Positions 31,114 through 40,537 of a stretch of 64,000 nt of DNA are shown here, piece by piece. Made by a program: the position numbers and the translations under genes. A model generated the notes under the pieces. That model was not told the origin of the DNA and did not search any database. It saw only the letters and a program-made list of their open reading frames with translations. How positions within the stretch are numbered: position 1 is the stretch's first letter; every line of letters starts with the position of its first letter. This DNA is from Bacillota bacterium (GTDB taxonomy: Bacteria > Bacillota > Clostridia > Acetivibrionales > DSM-1351): positions 246,837 through 310,836 of the forward strand of contig JAEWCZ010000024.1 of NCBI GenBank assembly GCA_023390335.1, in the 5' to 3' direction.

Positions 31114-32526
31114 ATGTATAATAGCAAATCAAAAAAAGCCGAAGACTTTATTAACGATCAGGAAATTTTAGAAACGTTGGAGTATGCCCGCAGGAACAAG
31201 GAGAATATGCCATTAATAGAAGATATTCTTCAGAAGGCAGCTGAGTACAAAGGATTAAGCTATAGGGAAGCAGCAGTATTGTTGGAATGTGAGCTGGATG
31301 AGATTAAAGAAAAGGTGTCAAAGCTTGCAGAGCATATTAAAAAGAAATTCTATGGAAACAGGATAGTTATGTTTGCACCGCTATATCTTTCAAACTACTG
31401 TGTAAATGAATGCAGATATTGCCCCTATCACGGCTCAAACAAGCATATTGCAAGGAAACAACTGTCTCAGGAGGACATAGTCAAAGAAGTTATGGCTTTG
31501 CAGGATATGGGGCATAAACGACTTGCCCTTGAAACGGGAGAAGACCCGGAGAACTGTCCTATAGAATATGTATTGGAAAGTATAAAAACAATTTACGGAA
31601 TAAAGCACAAGAACGGTGCAATACGTCGTGTAAATGTGAATATAGCAGCTACAACAGTTGAAAATTACAAAAAGCTCAAGGATGCGGGAATAGGAACCTA
31701 TATATTATTTCAGGAAACTTACCACAAGCCCACATACGAATACCTACACCCCAAGGGGCCAAAGCACAATTATGCTTATCACACTGAGGCCATGGACAGA
31801 GCAATGGAGGGTGGAATTGATGATGTAGGACTTGGCGTTCTCTTTGGTCTGAACCTTTACAAATATGATTTTGTAGGCCTGCTTATGCACGCAAAGCATT
31901 TGGAGGATGCAATGGGAGTTGGGCCTCACACTATCAGCGTGCCACGTATAAGACCGGCTGATGATGTGGATTTGAAGGAATATTCAAATGCAATACCTGA
32001 TTCAATATTCGAAAAAATTGTAGCAATACTTCGTATAGCAGTACCATATACAGGTATAATTATGTCAACAAGAGAATCGGAAAAAACCCGTGGAGAATGC
32101 CTTAAATTGGGTGTTTCCCAGATTAGCGGCGGTTCATCAACAAGTGTTGGCGGTTATGTAGAAAAAGAAGCAGAGAACTCTGCACAGTTTGAAGTTAATG
32201 ATACAAGAACCATGGACGAAATAGTTAACTGGCTGCTTACACTGGGGTATATTCCAAGCTTCTGTACAGCGTGCTACAGGGAAGGCAGGACTGGAGACCG
32301 ATTTATGCGTCTTGTTAAAAGCGGTGCAATTGCACACGTATGTCATCCCAATGCAATTATGACACTAAAAGAATATCTGGAAGATTACGCTTCGGAAGAC
32401 ACAAGAGCACAAGGTGAAAAAATGATAGAAAAAGAAGTGGAGCTGCTGCAAAATGATGATGTTAAAAGAATAGTAAAAGAGCATTTAAGCGATCTCCATG
32501 AGGGTAAGAGAGATTTCAGATTTTAG
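31114..32526 (+). CDS. hydG: [FeFe]-hydrogenase maturase HydG (radical SAM tyrosine lyase)
   Basis: Cleaves tyrosine to p-cresol and makes the CO and cyanide ligands of the H-cluster on an iron synthon; cytosolic, 470 residues. The SAM-cluster motif CVNECRYC has Cys 96, 100 and 103. The C-terminal CTACYREGRTGDRFM binds the auxiliary five-iron cluster, which separates HydG from the relative ThiH. GGAGG precedes the ATG. It is 18 bp from hydF, so the two are cotranscribed, under the leader RNA at 30690. Confidence 0.96.
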   Translation: MYNSKSKKAEDFINDQEILETLEYARRNKENMPLIEDILQKAAEYKGLSYREAAVLLECELDEIKEKVSKLAEHIKKKFYGNRIVMFAPLYLSNYCVNECRYCPYHGSNKHIARKQLSQEDIVKEVMALQDMGHKRLALETGEDPENCPIEYVLESIKTIYGIKHKNGAIRRVNVNIAATTVENYKKLKDAGIGTYILFQETYHKPTYEYLHPKGPKHNYAYHTEAMDRAMEGGIDDVGLGVLFGLNLYKYDFVGLLMHAKHLEDAMGVGPHTISVPRIRPADDVDLKEYSNAIPDSIFEKIVAILRIAVPYTGIIMSTRESEKTRGECLKLGVSQISGGSSTSVGGYVEKEAENSAQFEVNDTRTMDEIVNWLLTLGYIPSFCTACYREGRTGDRFMRLVKSGAIAHVCHPNAIMTLKEYLEDYASEDTRAQGEKMIEKEVELLQNDDVKRIVKEHLSDLHEGKRDFRF

Positions 32527-32543
32527 ATGAGGGGGCATGCAAA

Positions 32544-33734
32544 ATGAGTCTTACAAATACACCGGGTGCAAACAGGTTGCACATTGCACTGTTCGGCAGA
32601 AGAAACAGTGGAAAATCTTCACTAATTAATGCAATTACCGGACAGGATATTGCATTGGTATCCGAAATAGCCGGAACCACTACCGATCCCGTATACAAGG
32701 CAATGGAGCTGCATCCCATAGGCCCTGTTATGTTTATTGATACAGCGGGGTTTGACGATGTTGGAACTTTAGGAGAATTGAGAATAGAAAAAACCCGTAA
32801 GGCGATTGAAAAAACAGATGTAGCAATTGTATTTTTCTCGGGAACGGAGCTTTCATTGGAAAAGGAATGGACTGATGAGCTTAAAAAACGTAGAATACCT
32901 GTTATTCCTGTTATAAATAAAGCAGATATACTTGAAAATACTGATGAAGTAAAAAAACAGGTAGAGGATACTCTTGGGCTGATGCCAATCGTTATCAGTG
33001 CAAAGGAAAAAACCGGACTTGACAAAGTCAGAGAAGAACTTGTAAGAGCTGTACCGGAAGATTTTGAAGTAAGCAGCATAACAGCTCACTTGGTAAACGA
33101 GGGAGACCTGGTATTGTTGGTTATGCCTCAGGACATTCAGGCTCCAAAGGGGCGCCTGATTCTGCCTCAGGTTCAGGTAATCAGAGATTTGCTTGATTTA
33201 AAATGTATGGTTATGAGCGTTACTACCGATAAGCTTGACAATGCACTAAAGGCAATGGCAAAACCACCAAAGCTGATAATTACTGATTCTCAGGTATTCG
33301 ACAAGGTTTATGCAAAAAAAGCAGAAGAAAGCCTATTGACATCATTTTCCGTGCTGTTTGCAGAATACAAAGGTGATATTTCTGCATACATTAAAGGTGC
33401 AGAAGCAATAGATGTACTAACTGAGGAATCGGCTGTTTTGATTGCAGAAGCTTGTACACATGCACCACTCGGTGAGGATATCGGACGTGTGCAGCTACCA
33501 AGGCTTCTCAGACAAAAAGTGGGCGAAGGTCTGACAGTTGATATTGTCAACGGAACAGACTTTCCAAAGGATTTGTCAAAATACTCACTGGTTATCCAGT
33601 GTGGCTGCTGTATGTTTAACAGAAAATATGTACTTTCACGTATAGAGTCAGCAGTAGCTCAGAATGTAAGTATATGCAATTACGGAATAGCAATTGCAAA
33701 GCTTAGGGGTATATTGGAAAAAGTGGCTTTATGA
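32544..33734 (+). CDS. hydF: [FeFe]-hydrogenase maturation GTPase HydF
   Basis: Scaffold GTPase on which the 2Fe subcluster is assembled before transfer to HydA; cytosolic, 396 residues. N-terminal G domain with P-loop GRRNSGKS (18-25), AGTTTDP switch, DTAGFDD and NKAD motifs. The C-terminal cluster domain has CTHAP (~304) and CGCCMFN (~353), the cysteines that hold its [4Fe-4S] cluster. AGGGGGC lies before the ATG. Last gene of the TM1266-hydG-hydF operon. Confidence 0.96.
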   Translation: MSLTNTPGANRLHIALFGRRNSGKSSLINAITGQDIALVSEIAGTTTDPVYKAMELHPIGPVMFIDTAGFDDVGTLGELRIEKTRKAIEKTDVAIVFFSGTELSLEKEWTDELKKRRIPVIPVINKADILENTDEVKKQVEDTLGLMPIVISAKEKTGLDKVREELVRAVPEDFEVSSITAHLVNEGDLVLLVMPQDIQAPKGRLILPQVQVIRDLLDLKCMVMSVTTDKLDNALKAMAKPPKLIITDSQVFDKVYAKKAEESLLTSFSVLFAEYKGDISAYIKGAEAIDVLTEESAVLIAEACTHAPLGEDIGRVQLPRLLRQKVGEGLTVDIVNGTDFPKDLSKYSLVIQCGCCMFNRKYVLSRIESAVAQNVSICNYGIAIAKLRGILEKVAL

Positions 33735-33844
33735 GACAAGAAATATTTACCATTTTGTAACTTTTAAAAAGTACAAAAATATTGCATAATTATATTAATA
33801 TGATAATATAAATAATAGATAATTTTGACTTAATATGTACAAAT

Positions 33845-33873
33845 TTAAATCGTACTTAATAAATGGTTATAAT
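33845..33873 (+). promoter_or_regulatory. mbl: Candidate promoter of mbl
   Basis: TTAAAT, 17-bp spacer, TATAAT, 45 bp before the proposed start codon. The -35 box is weak. Confidence 0.45.
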
Positions 33874-33917
33874 TTCTGTTAAATTATCAAATTAAGGGAA
33901 TCAAGGAGTTGTTTCGT

Positions 33918-34946
33918 TTGGGATTTGGACAGGACATCGGTATTGATTTGGGTACTGCAACAGTACTTGTATACATTAAAGGTAAGGGAATAGTATTAAG
34001 GGAGCCATCCGTTGTAGCTATAGATAAGAACACAAATAAATTACTTGCGGTAGGCGAAGAGGCAAGAAGAATGTTGGGAAGAACACCTGGAAACATAGTG
34101 GCTATCAGGCCTCTGCGTGAAGGAGTAATTTCTGATTATGACATAACAGAGAGAATGCTTAAATATTTCATAAATAAAGTTACCGGGAACAGAAAGTTTT
34201 TCAAACCAAGAATTATGGTTTGTGTACCCAGCGGTGTTACAGAAGTTGAAAAGCGTGCTGTAATAGATGCATCCATGCAAGCCGGAGCAAGAAAAACATA
34301 TTTGATAGAAGAGCCTATTGCAGCCGCAATTGGAGCAGGTATCGATATTGCAAAGGCATGCGGAAGCATGGTTGTTGACATGGGCGGTGGTACAACTGAT
34401 ATTGCTGTAATATCATTGGGAGGTACAGTAGTAAGTACTTCCATAAAGATAGCCGGAGACAAGTTTGACGAAGCTATAGTTCGTTATATGCGTAAAAAGC
34501 ACAACATTATGATAGGTGAAAGAACTGCTGAAGAATTGAAGATAAACATAGGTACAGTTTATCCAAGAGTTCAGGAGGTAACAATGGACATCAGGGGAAG
34601 GAACCTGATTTCAGGACTTCCAAAGACAATAACCATTTCCTCAACTGAGATGATGGAAGCGTTGGAAGAACCTATTTCAAGTGTTGTTGAAGCCGTACAT
34701 TCAGTTCTGGAACGTACACCACCTGAGCTTGCAGCTGACATTAGCGACAGGGGCATAGTTATGACAGGCGGTGGAAGTCTTATTTACGGTCTTGACAAGC
34801 TTCTCCAGGAGAAAACTGGTATAAATGTCATAATTGCAGATGACTCTATTTCTTGCGTAGCTCTTGGAACAGGTAAGGCTCTGGATAACATAGAAGCCAT
34901 AGAAGCCAGTGCGCTGATTGAAAATAGGGCAAATTATAAAAGATAA
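33918..34946 (+). CDS. mbl: MreB-family actin homologue Mbl
   Basis: Cytoskeletal ATPase guiding lateral cell-wall synthesis under the membrane, 342 residues. Nucleotide-binding motifs: DIGIDLGTATVLVY (phosphate 1), VVDMGGGTTDIAV (phosphate 2) and the adenosine motif GIVMTGGGSLIYG. TTG at 33918 is nine bases from AAGGAG and gives the family start MGFGQDIG; TTG at 33909 abuts that site. Neighbours flhO, flhP and fabZ, with spoIIID upstream, match the B. subtilis mbl locus, so Mbl rather than MreB is likely. Confidence 0.93.
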   Translation: MGFGQDIGIDLGTATVLVYIKGKGIVLREPSVVAIDKNTNKLLAVGEEARRMLGRTPGNIVAIRPLREGVISDYDITERMLKYFINKVTGNRKFFKPRIMVCVPSGVTEVEKRAVIDASMQAGARKTYLIEEPIAAAIGAGIDIAKACGSMVVDMGGGTTDIAVISLGGTVVSTSIKIAGDKFDEAIVRYMRKKHNIMIGERTAEELKINIGTVYPRVQEVTMDIRGRNLISGLPKTITISSTEMMEALEEPISSVVEAVHSVLERTPPELAADISDRGIVMTGGGSLIYGLDKLLQEKTGINVIIADDSISCVALGTGKALDNIEAIEASALIENRANYKR

Positions 34947-34959
34947 AAAACGAGTAACG

Positions 34960-34987
34960 GAGGGGTAAATTATTTACCCCTCTTTTT
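34960..34987 (+). terminator. Terminator of mbl
   Basis: GAGGGGTAAAT pairs with ATTTACCCCTC, followed by five T's. Confidence 0.92.
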
Positions 34988-35019
34988 GATATTTGGGACA
35001 TATTAGTATAGAAAAAATC

Positions 35020-35047
35020 TAAAGTAAATAATTATAGTTGCCGATAT
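35020..35047 (+). promoter_or_regulatory. Sigma-D (flagellar) promoter of flhO-flhP
   Basis: TAAA (35020-35023), 16-bp spacer, GCCGATAT (35040-35047), very close to the sigma-D/FliA consensus TAAA-N14-16-GCCGATAA, 34 bp before flhO. Confidence 0.75.
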
Positions 35048-35080
35048 ATAGAGTAATGAATTTACATAAGGAGATATCTT

Positions 35081-35878
35081 ATGATTAGAGGTTTATATAC
35101 TTCTGCGTGGAGTATGCTGGCAAATCAAAAGAAACTGGACGTTATCACAAATAATATGGCAAACGTCAATACTTCGGCATACAAAAAAGATACAGTAGTT
35201 TATCAGAGTTTTCCTGAAATTTTAACAAGGAGAATAAACGACACACAGAGTCCGACCAATCCTTCAGACGTTGTTGGTACAATGGAACTCAGCAGTGATG
35301 TCGGCGAAGTATATACATATTACACACAGGGTCAGATGGTGCAGACCGGAGACAGATACGACCTTGCAATTAAAGATGATAATACAGGCGAGGCAGCAAG
35401 TCCTGCGTTTTTCACTGTAGGAGTTACAAATCCTCAGGATAACACAATACAGGAGTTCTATACAAAAAACGGTTCATTCTGTCTGGATGCTAACAATCAA
35501 CTAGTAACAGGGGATGGATATGCCGTATTAGGTAAAAAAGGACCTATAACCCTTAAACAGGGGGATTTTACTGTTGATGAAAAAGGTAATATAATACAAA
35601 ATGGAGCTGTTGTAGATACTCTTCGTATAGCTCAATTTGCAGATTCAACTCAATTAAGAAAATTCGGAAATAATCTTGTTCAGAATAACGGAGGTGAGGT
35701 AGCTGAATTTACTGGTTCAGTTATTCAGGGTTATGATGAACAATCAAATGTAAATGTTATAGATGAAATGGTTGATATGATAACGGTTATGAGAGCTTAT
35801 GAGGCAAACCAAAAAGTGCTGCAGGCTCAGGATGGAACGTTGGAAAAAGCAGTCAATGAGGTAGGTTTGGTTAGATAA
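35081..35878 (+). CDS. flhO: Flagellar rod protein FlhO (FlgF/FlgG type)
   Basis: Component of the flagellar rod or hook-basal body, exported by the flagellar secretion system; 265 residues. The N-terminal rod signature is MIRGLYTSAWSMLANQKKLDVITNNMANVNT, here with ANVNTSAYKKD. The C-terminal helix VNVIDEMVDMITVMRAYEANQKVLQ is the second family signature. Preceded by AAGGAGAT. First gene of an operon with flhP and a FlgJ-like gene, behind a sigma-D promoter. The B. subtilis equivalent lies next to mbl. Confidence 0.9.
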   Translation: MIRGLYTSAWSMLANQKKLDVITNNMANVNTSAYKKDTVVYQSFPEILTRRINDTQSPTNPSDVVGTMELSSDVGEVYTYYTQGQMVQTGDRYDLAIKDDNTGEAASPAFFTVGVTNPQDNTIQEFYTKNGSFCLDANNQLVTGDGYAVLGKKGPITLKQGDFTVDEKGNIIQNGAVVDTLRIAQFADSTQLRKFGNNLVQNNGGEVAEFTGSVIQGYDEQSNVNVIDEMVDMITVMRAYEANQKVLQAQDGTLEKAVNEVGLVR

Positions 35879-35927
35879 CAAATTCCGATAAACATATATT
35901 TTAAATTTATTTGGAGGTTTAAAGGCT

Positions 35928-36740
35928 ATGATGAGAGCGTTGTATACAGCCGGCTCAGGAATGAAGGCTCAACAGTTCAATGTGGATGTTATTTCAAATA
36001 ATCTTGCAAACGTTAATACCACTGGATATAAAAAGGAAAGAGCAGAATTTAAGGATCTCCTTTATCAAACGATGGATAGGGCATATGTTCTAAATGATGC
36101 CGGAAAGCCTGTAAATCTTCAGGTAGGACATGGAACCGTAGTAAGTTCCACAATAAGAAATTTTGAAAATGGTACTCCTGAACAGACTGCATCCAATCTT
36201 GATTTTGCTATAGATGGAGAAGGCTTCTTTACTGTAATGGGCCCACAGGGAACTGTCCAGTATACAAGAGATGGTTCATTTAAACTGAGTATAACAGAGG
36301 ATGGTATGAAGAAACTTACTACATCCGATGGATACGCTGTTCTTGACAATGCAGGAGAGGAAATATTATTTGAGCCTGAAGTGAATATATCAGAACTTTC
36401 GGTATCTCCACGTGGAGAGATGAGCTATAAAGATGCAGAAGGTGCTAGCGTTCCGATGGATCAGACAATAGGAATGGTAATTTTCCCTAATAAGTATGCG
36501 TTAGAAGCAGTAGGTAACAACCTTTATTCAAGCAATTCAGCAACTGGAGAACCTGTACAGGTCAGTGAAGATGAAAATGCTAAAAGCATTATGAAGCAGG
36601 GTTTCCTTGAATCTTCAAATGTTCAGGTTGTTGACGAAATGGTAAAACTAATAGTTGCACAGAGAGCATATGAAGTAAGCTCAAAGGCAATACAGTCATC
36701 TGACGATATGCTTCAGATAGCAAATAATTTAAGAAGATAG
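35928..36740 (+). CDS. flhP: Flagellar rod protein FlhP (FlgG type)
   Basis: Second flagellar rod/hook-basal body protein, 270 residues. It has the N-terminal MMRALYTAGSGMKAQQ and NNLANVNTTGYKKER motif, the central NLDFAIDGEGFF and TRDGSFK segments of FlgG-type proteins, and the C-terminal VQVVDEMVKLIVAQRAYE helix. GGAGG precedes the ATG. It lies 49 bp after flhO. The pair probably builds the distal rod; a paralogue of flhO by duplication. Confidence 0.92.
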   Translation: MMRALYTAGSGMKAQQFNVDVISNNLANVNTTGYKKERAEFKDLLYQTMDRAYVLNDAGKPVNLQVGHGTVVSSTIRNFENGTPEQTASNLDFAIDGEGFFTVMGPQGTVQYTRDGSFKLSITEDGMKKLTTSDGYAVLDNAGEEILFEPEVNISELSVSPRGEMSYKDAEGASVPMDQTIGMVIFPNKYALEAVGNNLYSSNSATGEPVQVSEDENAKSIMKQGFLESSNVQVVDEMVKLIVAQRAYEVSSKAIQSSDDMLQIANNLRR

Positions 36741-36756
36741 AAACAGGTGAATTTTA

Positions 36757-37146
36757 ATGGAAATTGGAAGCGTTAATTCAAAAAATACATTTGATACTGC
36801 CAGAAGCACCAGTTCAAAAATCTCTGAGGATAGTTTTGAAAAACGACTCAGAGAGGCTGCTGCTAAGGGTGATGACAGCGAATTGAAAGAAGTGTGCCAT
36901 GAGTTTGAAAGCCTGTTTATAAGCATGCTTTACAAACAGATGAAATCTACGGTACCAAAGTCAGATTATTTGGAAAGTGACACTGCATCCGATATATATA
37001 ATTCAATGCTTGACGATCAGCTTTGTGAGGTTTCTTCTGAAAGAGGCATTGGTTTGGGAGATATGATGTACAAGCAGTTGTCTAAAAAGTATAAACAGGG
37101 AGACTCTGCCTCAGTTACCGGAGGAGCATTTGATGAAAAAAAATAA
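36757..37146 (+). CDS. Rod-binding protein (FlgJ N-terminal domain)
   Basis: 129 residues. The core ELKEVCHEFESLFISMLYKQMK, then YNSMLDDQLCEVSSERGIGLGDMMYKQL, is the FlgJ rod-capping domain, which helps polymerise the flagellar rod. The C-terminal muramidase of proteobacterial FlgJ is absent, as usual in Firmicutes. AGGTGAA precedes the ATG. It overlaps the next gene by 14 bp. Third gene behind the sigma-D promoter. Confidence 0.85.
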   Translation: MEIGSVNSKNTFDTARSTSSKISEDSFEKRLREAAAKGDDSELKEVCHEFESLFISMLYKQMKSTVPKSDYLESDTASDIYNSMLDDQLCEVSSERGIGLGDMMYKQLSKKYKQGDSASVTGGAFDEKK

Positions 37147-38281
37147 TCAGAAACTGATTATAATTATAGGGTTGATTTTTGTATTGTCCTTCATGTTAAT
37201 CTATGCAGGACAATTTTTATTTTCCCTAGACAATACTCCGGGGAAGGCTGATAAGACCCCAAATTTACCGGGTACATCGTCAAATTCATTACAGCCTTTA
37301 CCTGTTCAATACAAGCATATATCAGAAACCATAAACGGGTTCAAGCAGGAAATATATACGCTGGAGTTTGATCCAAGAGATGAGAGAATTGAATTCAAAC
37401 CCGCATTGTCATTTGATAACATTTTTGGCTTTGAAAAATTATCTGATATATGTAAAAGGAACGGGGCGTATGCAGCAATAAACGGAGGCTTTTTCTTTCA
37501 ATATGGTGAACCGGCAGGCATGGTTGCAATAGACGGACAGATGCTTACTGCTTCTACGGGGTTAAGTCCTGTACTCATTGTTGACAAAAAAGGTGCCAGA
37601 TTTGAAACCTTTTATTCCAACATATCCCTAGACTATAATGGTGATAACATCAAAATAAATGACATAAACAGAATAGGTAAAAATAACGATGTCGTTTTAT
37701 ATAATGACAAATTTGGAAATACAAACAGAACTGAAGAAAAAAATACATCAATAATTGTTAATAATAGCATAATAACGGCGGTAGTAGAGGGTACAAAAGA
37801 AGTTGACATAAAAAAAGGTTCAAATGTCATCAGCTTTTATGGTGAAAAAGCTAAACTGCCTGAAAAAATAGGTTTAAAAGCAGGCCATAAAGTCAATATT
37901 AGAACGGAACCGTATTTAGGATACCGTTACCAGGCATATGAATGCGGAAGTATGCTTGTGAAAGACGGAAAATCGGTAGTACCGGAACGTGATAAGTGGG
38001 CGGGAACCTTGGGTAACCGTGATCCCAGAACGGTTATCGGTATTAAGACAGACGGCAAAATAGTAATGCTGGTTGCGGATGGACGTCAACCGGGGTATAG
38101 TGAAGGCATGACAGGTAAAGAAATAGGTGAGTACCTGATAAGAATAGGAGTAAAAGATGCAGCAATGCTGGATGGGGGAGCCTCTTCGCAGATGATAGTA
38201 AACGGTAGTATCAAGAACAGGCCATCCTATAAAGGTATTGAAAGGCCGGTAGCAGGGTGTTTTATAATTAAAATTTTATAG
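37133..38281 (+). CDS. Membrane-anchored phosphodiester glycosidase-like (NAGPA) protein
   Basis: Extracytoplasmic protein, 382 residues. An N-terminal anchor (residues ~8-27, LIIIIGLIFVLSFMLIYAGQ) and a linker rich in Pro/Ser/Thr precede a NAGPA domain (~100-380) with AAINGGFFF, GNRDPRTVIGI, VADGRQPGYSEGM and AAMLDGGASSQM. The family removes GlcNAc from phosphodiester-linked glycans; a cell-wall or exopolysaccharide role is likely. ATG at 37133 follows GGAGGAG inside the FlgJ-like gene, so the two are coupled. Confidence 0.88.
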   Translation: MKKNNQKLIIIIGLIFVLSFMLIYAGQFLFSLDNTPGKADKTPNLPGTSSNSLQPLPVQYKHISETINGFKQEIYTLEFDPRDERIEFKPALSFDNIFGFEKLSDICKRNGAYAAINGGFFFQYGEPAGMVAIDGQMLTASTGLSPVLIVDKKGARFETFYSNISLDYNGDNIKINDINRIGKNNDVVLYNDKFGNTNRTEEKNTSIIVNNSIITAVVEGTKEVDIKKGSNVISFYGEKAKLPEKIGLKAGHKVNIRTEPYLGYRYQAYECGSMLVKDGKSVVPERDKWAGTLGNRDPRTVIGIKTDGKIVMLVADGRQPGYSEGMTGKEIGEYLIRIGVKDAAMLDGGASSQMIVNGSIKNRPSYKGIERPVAGCFIIKIL

Positions 38282-38360
38282 CAAAAAGGATTTTTCAATT
38301 ATATAGTCGAATATATTACCTAGTCATAATTAAATGTATTAAAAGTTAATTGGAGGTTAT

Positions 38361-38789
38361 ATGCTTACACATAAAGAAATCAGGGAATTATTGCCCCACA
38401 GATATCCGTTTTTACTGGTTGATAAGGTTATAGAACTAGAACCGGGGAAAAAAGTAGTTGCAGTAAAGAATGTTTCTATTAATGAGCCGTTTTTTCAAGG
38501 ACATTTTCCGGAATATCCAATAATGCCGGGGGTGTTGATAGTGGAAGCATTGGCACAGGCTGCCGGTATAGCTGTTGCTGTTTTGGAAGAAAACAAAGGT
38601 AAATTAGGTGTATTTGCCGGAATTGAAGCTATGAAGTTTAAAAATCAAGTAATTCCTGGGGATGTTCTTATTCTTGAAGCAGAGATTTTGGTGAGTAAGC
38701 TTGGAGTTACCAAGGCAAAGGTTAAAGCAAGCGTAGAGGGCAAAGTTGCCGCTGAAGGTGAAATCAAGTTTGCAATGACTAAAGCGTAA
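38361..38789 (+). CDS. fabZ: (3R)-hydroxyacyl-ACP dehydratase FabZ
   Basis: Dehydrates beta-hydroxyacyl-ACP in fatty-acid elongation; cytosolic hotdog-fold enzyme, 142 residues. Motifs: LPHRYPFLLVDKV, the catalytic His of FFQGHFPEYPIMPG and the catalytic Glu of VEALAQAAG. GGAGG precedes the ATG. In B. subtilis the orthologue lies just beyond flhP, which confirms conserved gene order. A bidirectional terminator separates it from murC. Confidence 0.96.
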   Translation: MLTHKEIRELLPHRYPFLLVDKVIELEPGKKVVAVKNVSINEPFFQGHFPEYPIMPGVLIVEALAQAAGIAVAVLEENKGKLGVFAGIEAMKFKNQVIPGDVLILEAEILVSKLGVTKAKVKASVEGKVAAEGEIKFAMTKA

Positions 38790-38802
38790 ATTATAGAATA
38801 AA

Positions 38803-38840
38803 AAAACAACCTCTTGGGCTAATCTTCAAGAGGTTGTTTT
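38803..38840. terminator. Bidirectional terminator between fabZ and murC
   Basis: AAAACAACCTCTTG pairs with CAAGAGGTTGTTTT around a ten-base loop. Confidence 0.9.
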
Positions 38841-38847
38841 GCTGATG

Positions 38848-40251
38848 TTACTTATTCGCTCTTAAATTCAAGAACATTTCTCCGCATCTTACGATATCGC
38901 CTGCTCCCATTGTGAGAATAAGATCTCCCGGTTGTGCATTTTTATCCAGGTACTCAGCTATGTCCTGAAAATCACTGATATAAACCGAATTGCCGCCCTT
39001 CTCACGAATCCTGTCCGCAAGCATTTTAGAATGGATATCTCCGGGATCTTTTTCTCTGGCTGCATATATATCAGTTATTATTATGTTATCTGCCTCACCA
39101 AAGGATTCTGAAAACTTATCCAAAAAGGCTCTTGTTCTTGTGTAGGTGTGCGGCTGAAAAACACACCAAATCTTATTATGCTCACTGCTTTTTGCAGCAT
39201 TGAGGGTTGCCTGAACCTCAGACGGATGATGAGCATAGTCATCAATAACTTTTATACTGTCAACCAAGCCTTTTAGTTCAAACCTTTTATGGCTTCCTCC
39301 GAATCTCGAAAGTCCGTAGGCTATGTTTTCCATACTGCAACCGCAAGTGTATGCTGCGGCAATAGCGGCAAGAGAATTGCTTACATTGTGAGGACCCGGG
39401 ACAGATAAAGAGACATTCCCTATTTTGTCACCCTCTTTGTAAACATCAAAGGAAGCACAACCCATACTGTTGTAAGTTATAGCTTTTGCAGTCCACATTG
39501 CATCCTTATTTTTTAATCCATAAGTTATAATATTGCAATCCCTTTTGCTGACAACAGAAAGAGTATTATCATCATCGGCACATGCTACAATATATCCGTT
39601 TTTAGGAACTAGAGCAACAAATTCACCAAAGGTTGACTTAATATGATCCAAATCACGGAAGTAATCCACGTGATCTACTTCGATATTTAAAACTACTGCC
39701 ATAAAAGGGTGAAATTTCAAGAAGCTTCCATAATATTCGCATGCCTCAGTTATAAAAAATTCAGAACCGCCTATACGGGTATTTCCCCCTATGCAGTCAA
39801 GTTCACCACCAATATGTGCTGTAGGGTCTGTATTTGCCTCCAGCATTATTGTTGTAATCATTGAAGTTGTTGTAGTTTTGCCGTGAGTACCCGCAACGGC
39901 TATTCCAAAGGAATGCTTTTTCATAAGGAGCCCCAGTAGCTCCGCGCGGTCTATTACCGGAATACCTAATTCCTTTGAACATATCATTTCAGGATTATCT
40001 TCCTTAACGGCAACCGTGTATACAGTCAGGTCAGGGTCTGTAATGTTTTCAGGACGGTGACCGATAAATACTTGAGCACCTTTACTTTCCAATTTTTGGG
40101 TAGCGGTAGAGGACTTGATATCCGAGCCTGATACCTGATAGCCTTTTGCCAAAAGAATTTCGGCAAGACCGCTCATGCTGGATCCGCCTATTCCTATAAA
40201 ATGGACTCGCTTAATTTTTTCAGAATCTAAAATGTTAGAATTATTATTCAA
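38848..40251 (-). CDS. murC: UDP-N-acetylmuramate-L-alanine ligase
   Basis: Adds L-alanine to UDP-MurNAc, the first peptide step of peptidoglycan synthesis; cytosolic, 467 residues. N-terminal UDP-binding HFIGIGGSSMSGLAE, ATP loop GTHGKTTTTSM (~115), NIEVDHVDYF and the C-terminal DDYAHHPSEV. The start is TTG at 40251, eight bases after GGGAG; no ATG lies close by. It is transcribed away from purR. The short stretch of Asn codons at the N-terminus is unremarkable. Confidence 0.96.
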   Translation of the reverse strand: MNNNSNILDSEKIKRVHFIGIGGSSMSGLAEILLAKGYQVSGSDIKSSTATQKLESKGAQVFIGHRPENITDPDLTVYTVAVKEDNPEMICSKELGIPVIDRAELLGLLMKKHSFGIAVAGTHGKTTTTSMITTIMLEANTDPTAHIGGELDCIGGNTRIGGSEFFITEACEYYGSFLKFHPFMAVVLNIEVDHVDYFRDLDHIKSTFGEFVALVPKNGYIVACADDDNTLSVVSKRDCNIITYGLKNKDAMWTAKAITYNSMGCASFDVYKEGDKIGNVSLSVPGPHNVSNSLAAIAAAYTCGCSMENIAYGLSRFGGSHKRFELKGLVDSIKVIDDYAHHPSEVQATLNAAKSSEHNKIWCVFQPHTYTRTRAFLDKFSESFGEADNIIITDIYAAREKDPGDIHSKMLADRIREKGGNSVYISDFQDIAEYLDKNAQPGDLILTMGAGDIVRCGEMFLNLRANK

Positions 40252-40445
40252 AAGAAAACACTCCCTTGTTGTATTGCTAATAAAATTAGTTCAAGAATTT
40301 GGTGTAGAGTAAGTTCTACTCAAAAAGATAATACAATATTTTCATATAAATGTAAAAGGAATATATATATTTAATAACATTTGCATCGGAAATATCCTTT
40401 ACATATTGTATGACGCATATGGGATAAATATTAGATAAAATGATT

Positions 40446-40501
40446 AAATCCGAATTATCATTTTAATTTAAGTTTTATTATTCATTATATTATTGTATAA
40501 T
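40446..40501 (+). promoter_or_regulatory. purR: Candidate PurBox and promoter of purR
   Basis: AAATCCGAATTAT (40446-40458) matches the PurBox AWWWCCGAACWWT except for one base. TATAAT at 40496-40501 is the likely -10 box. PurR autoregulation is known in Bacillus. Confidence 0.45.
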
Positions 40502-40537
40502 ATCTATGATGTAAACTAAAGATGTGGGGAGTAATTT

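Noticed and set aside
31114..32526. Thiamine enzyme ThiH
   Set aside because: The C-terminal CTACYREGRTG motif and the adjacent hydF identify HydG.
33918..34946. MreB of an mreBCD operon
   Set aside because: No mreC or mreD follows; the flhO-flhP-fabZ neighbourhood is that of mbl.
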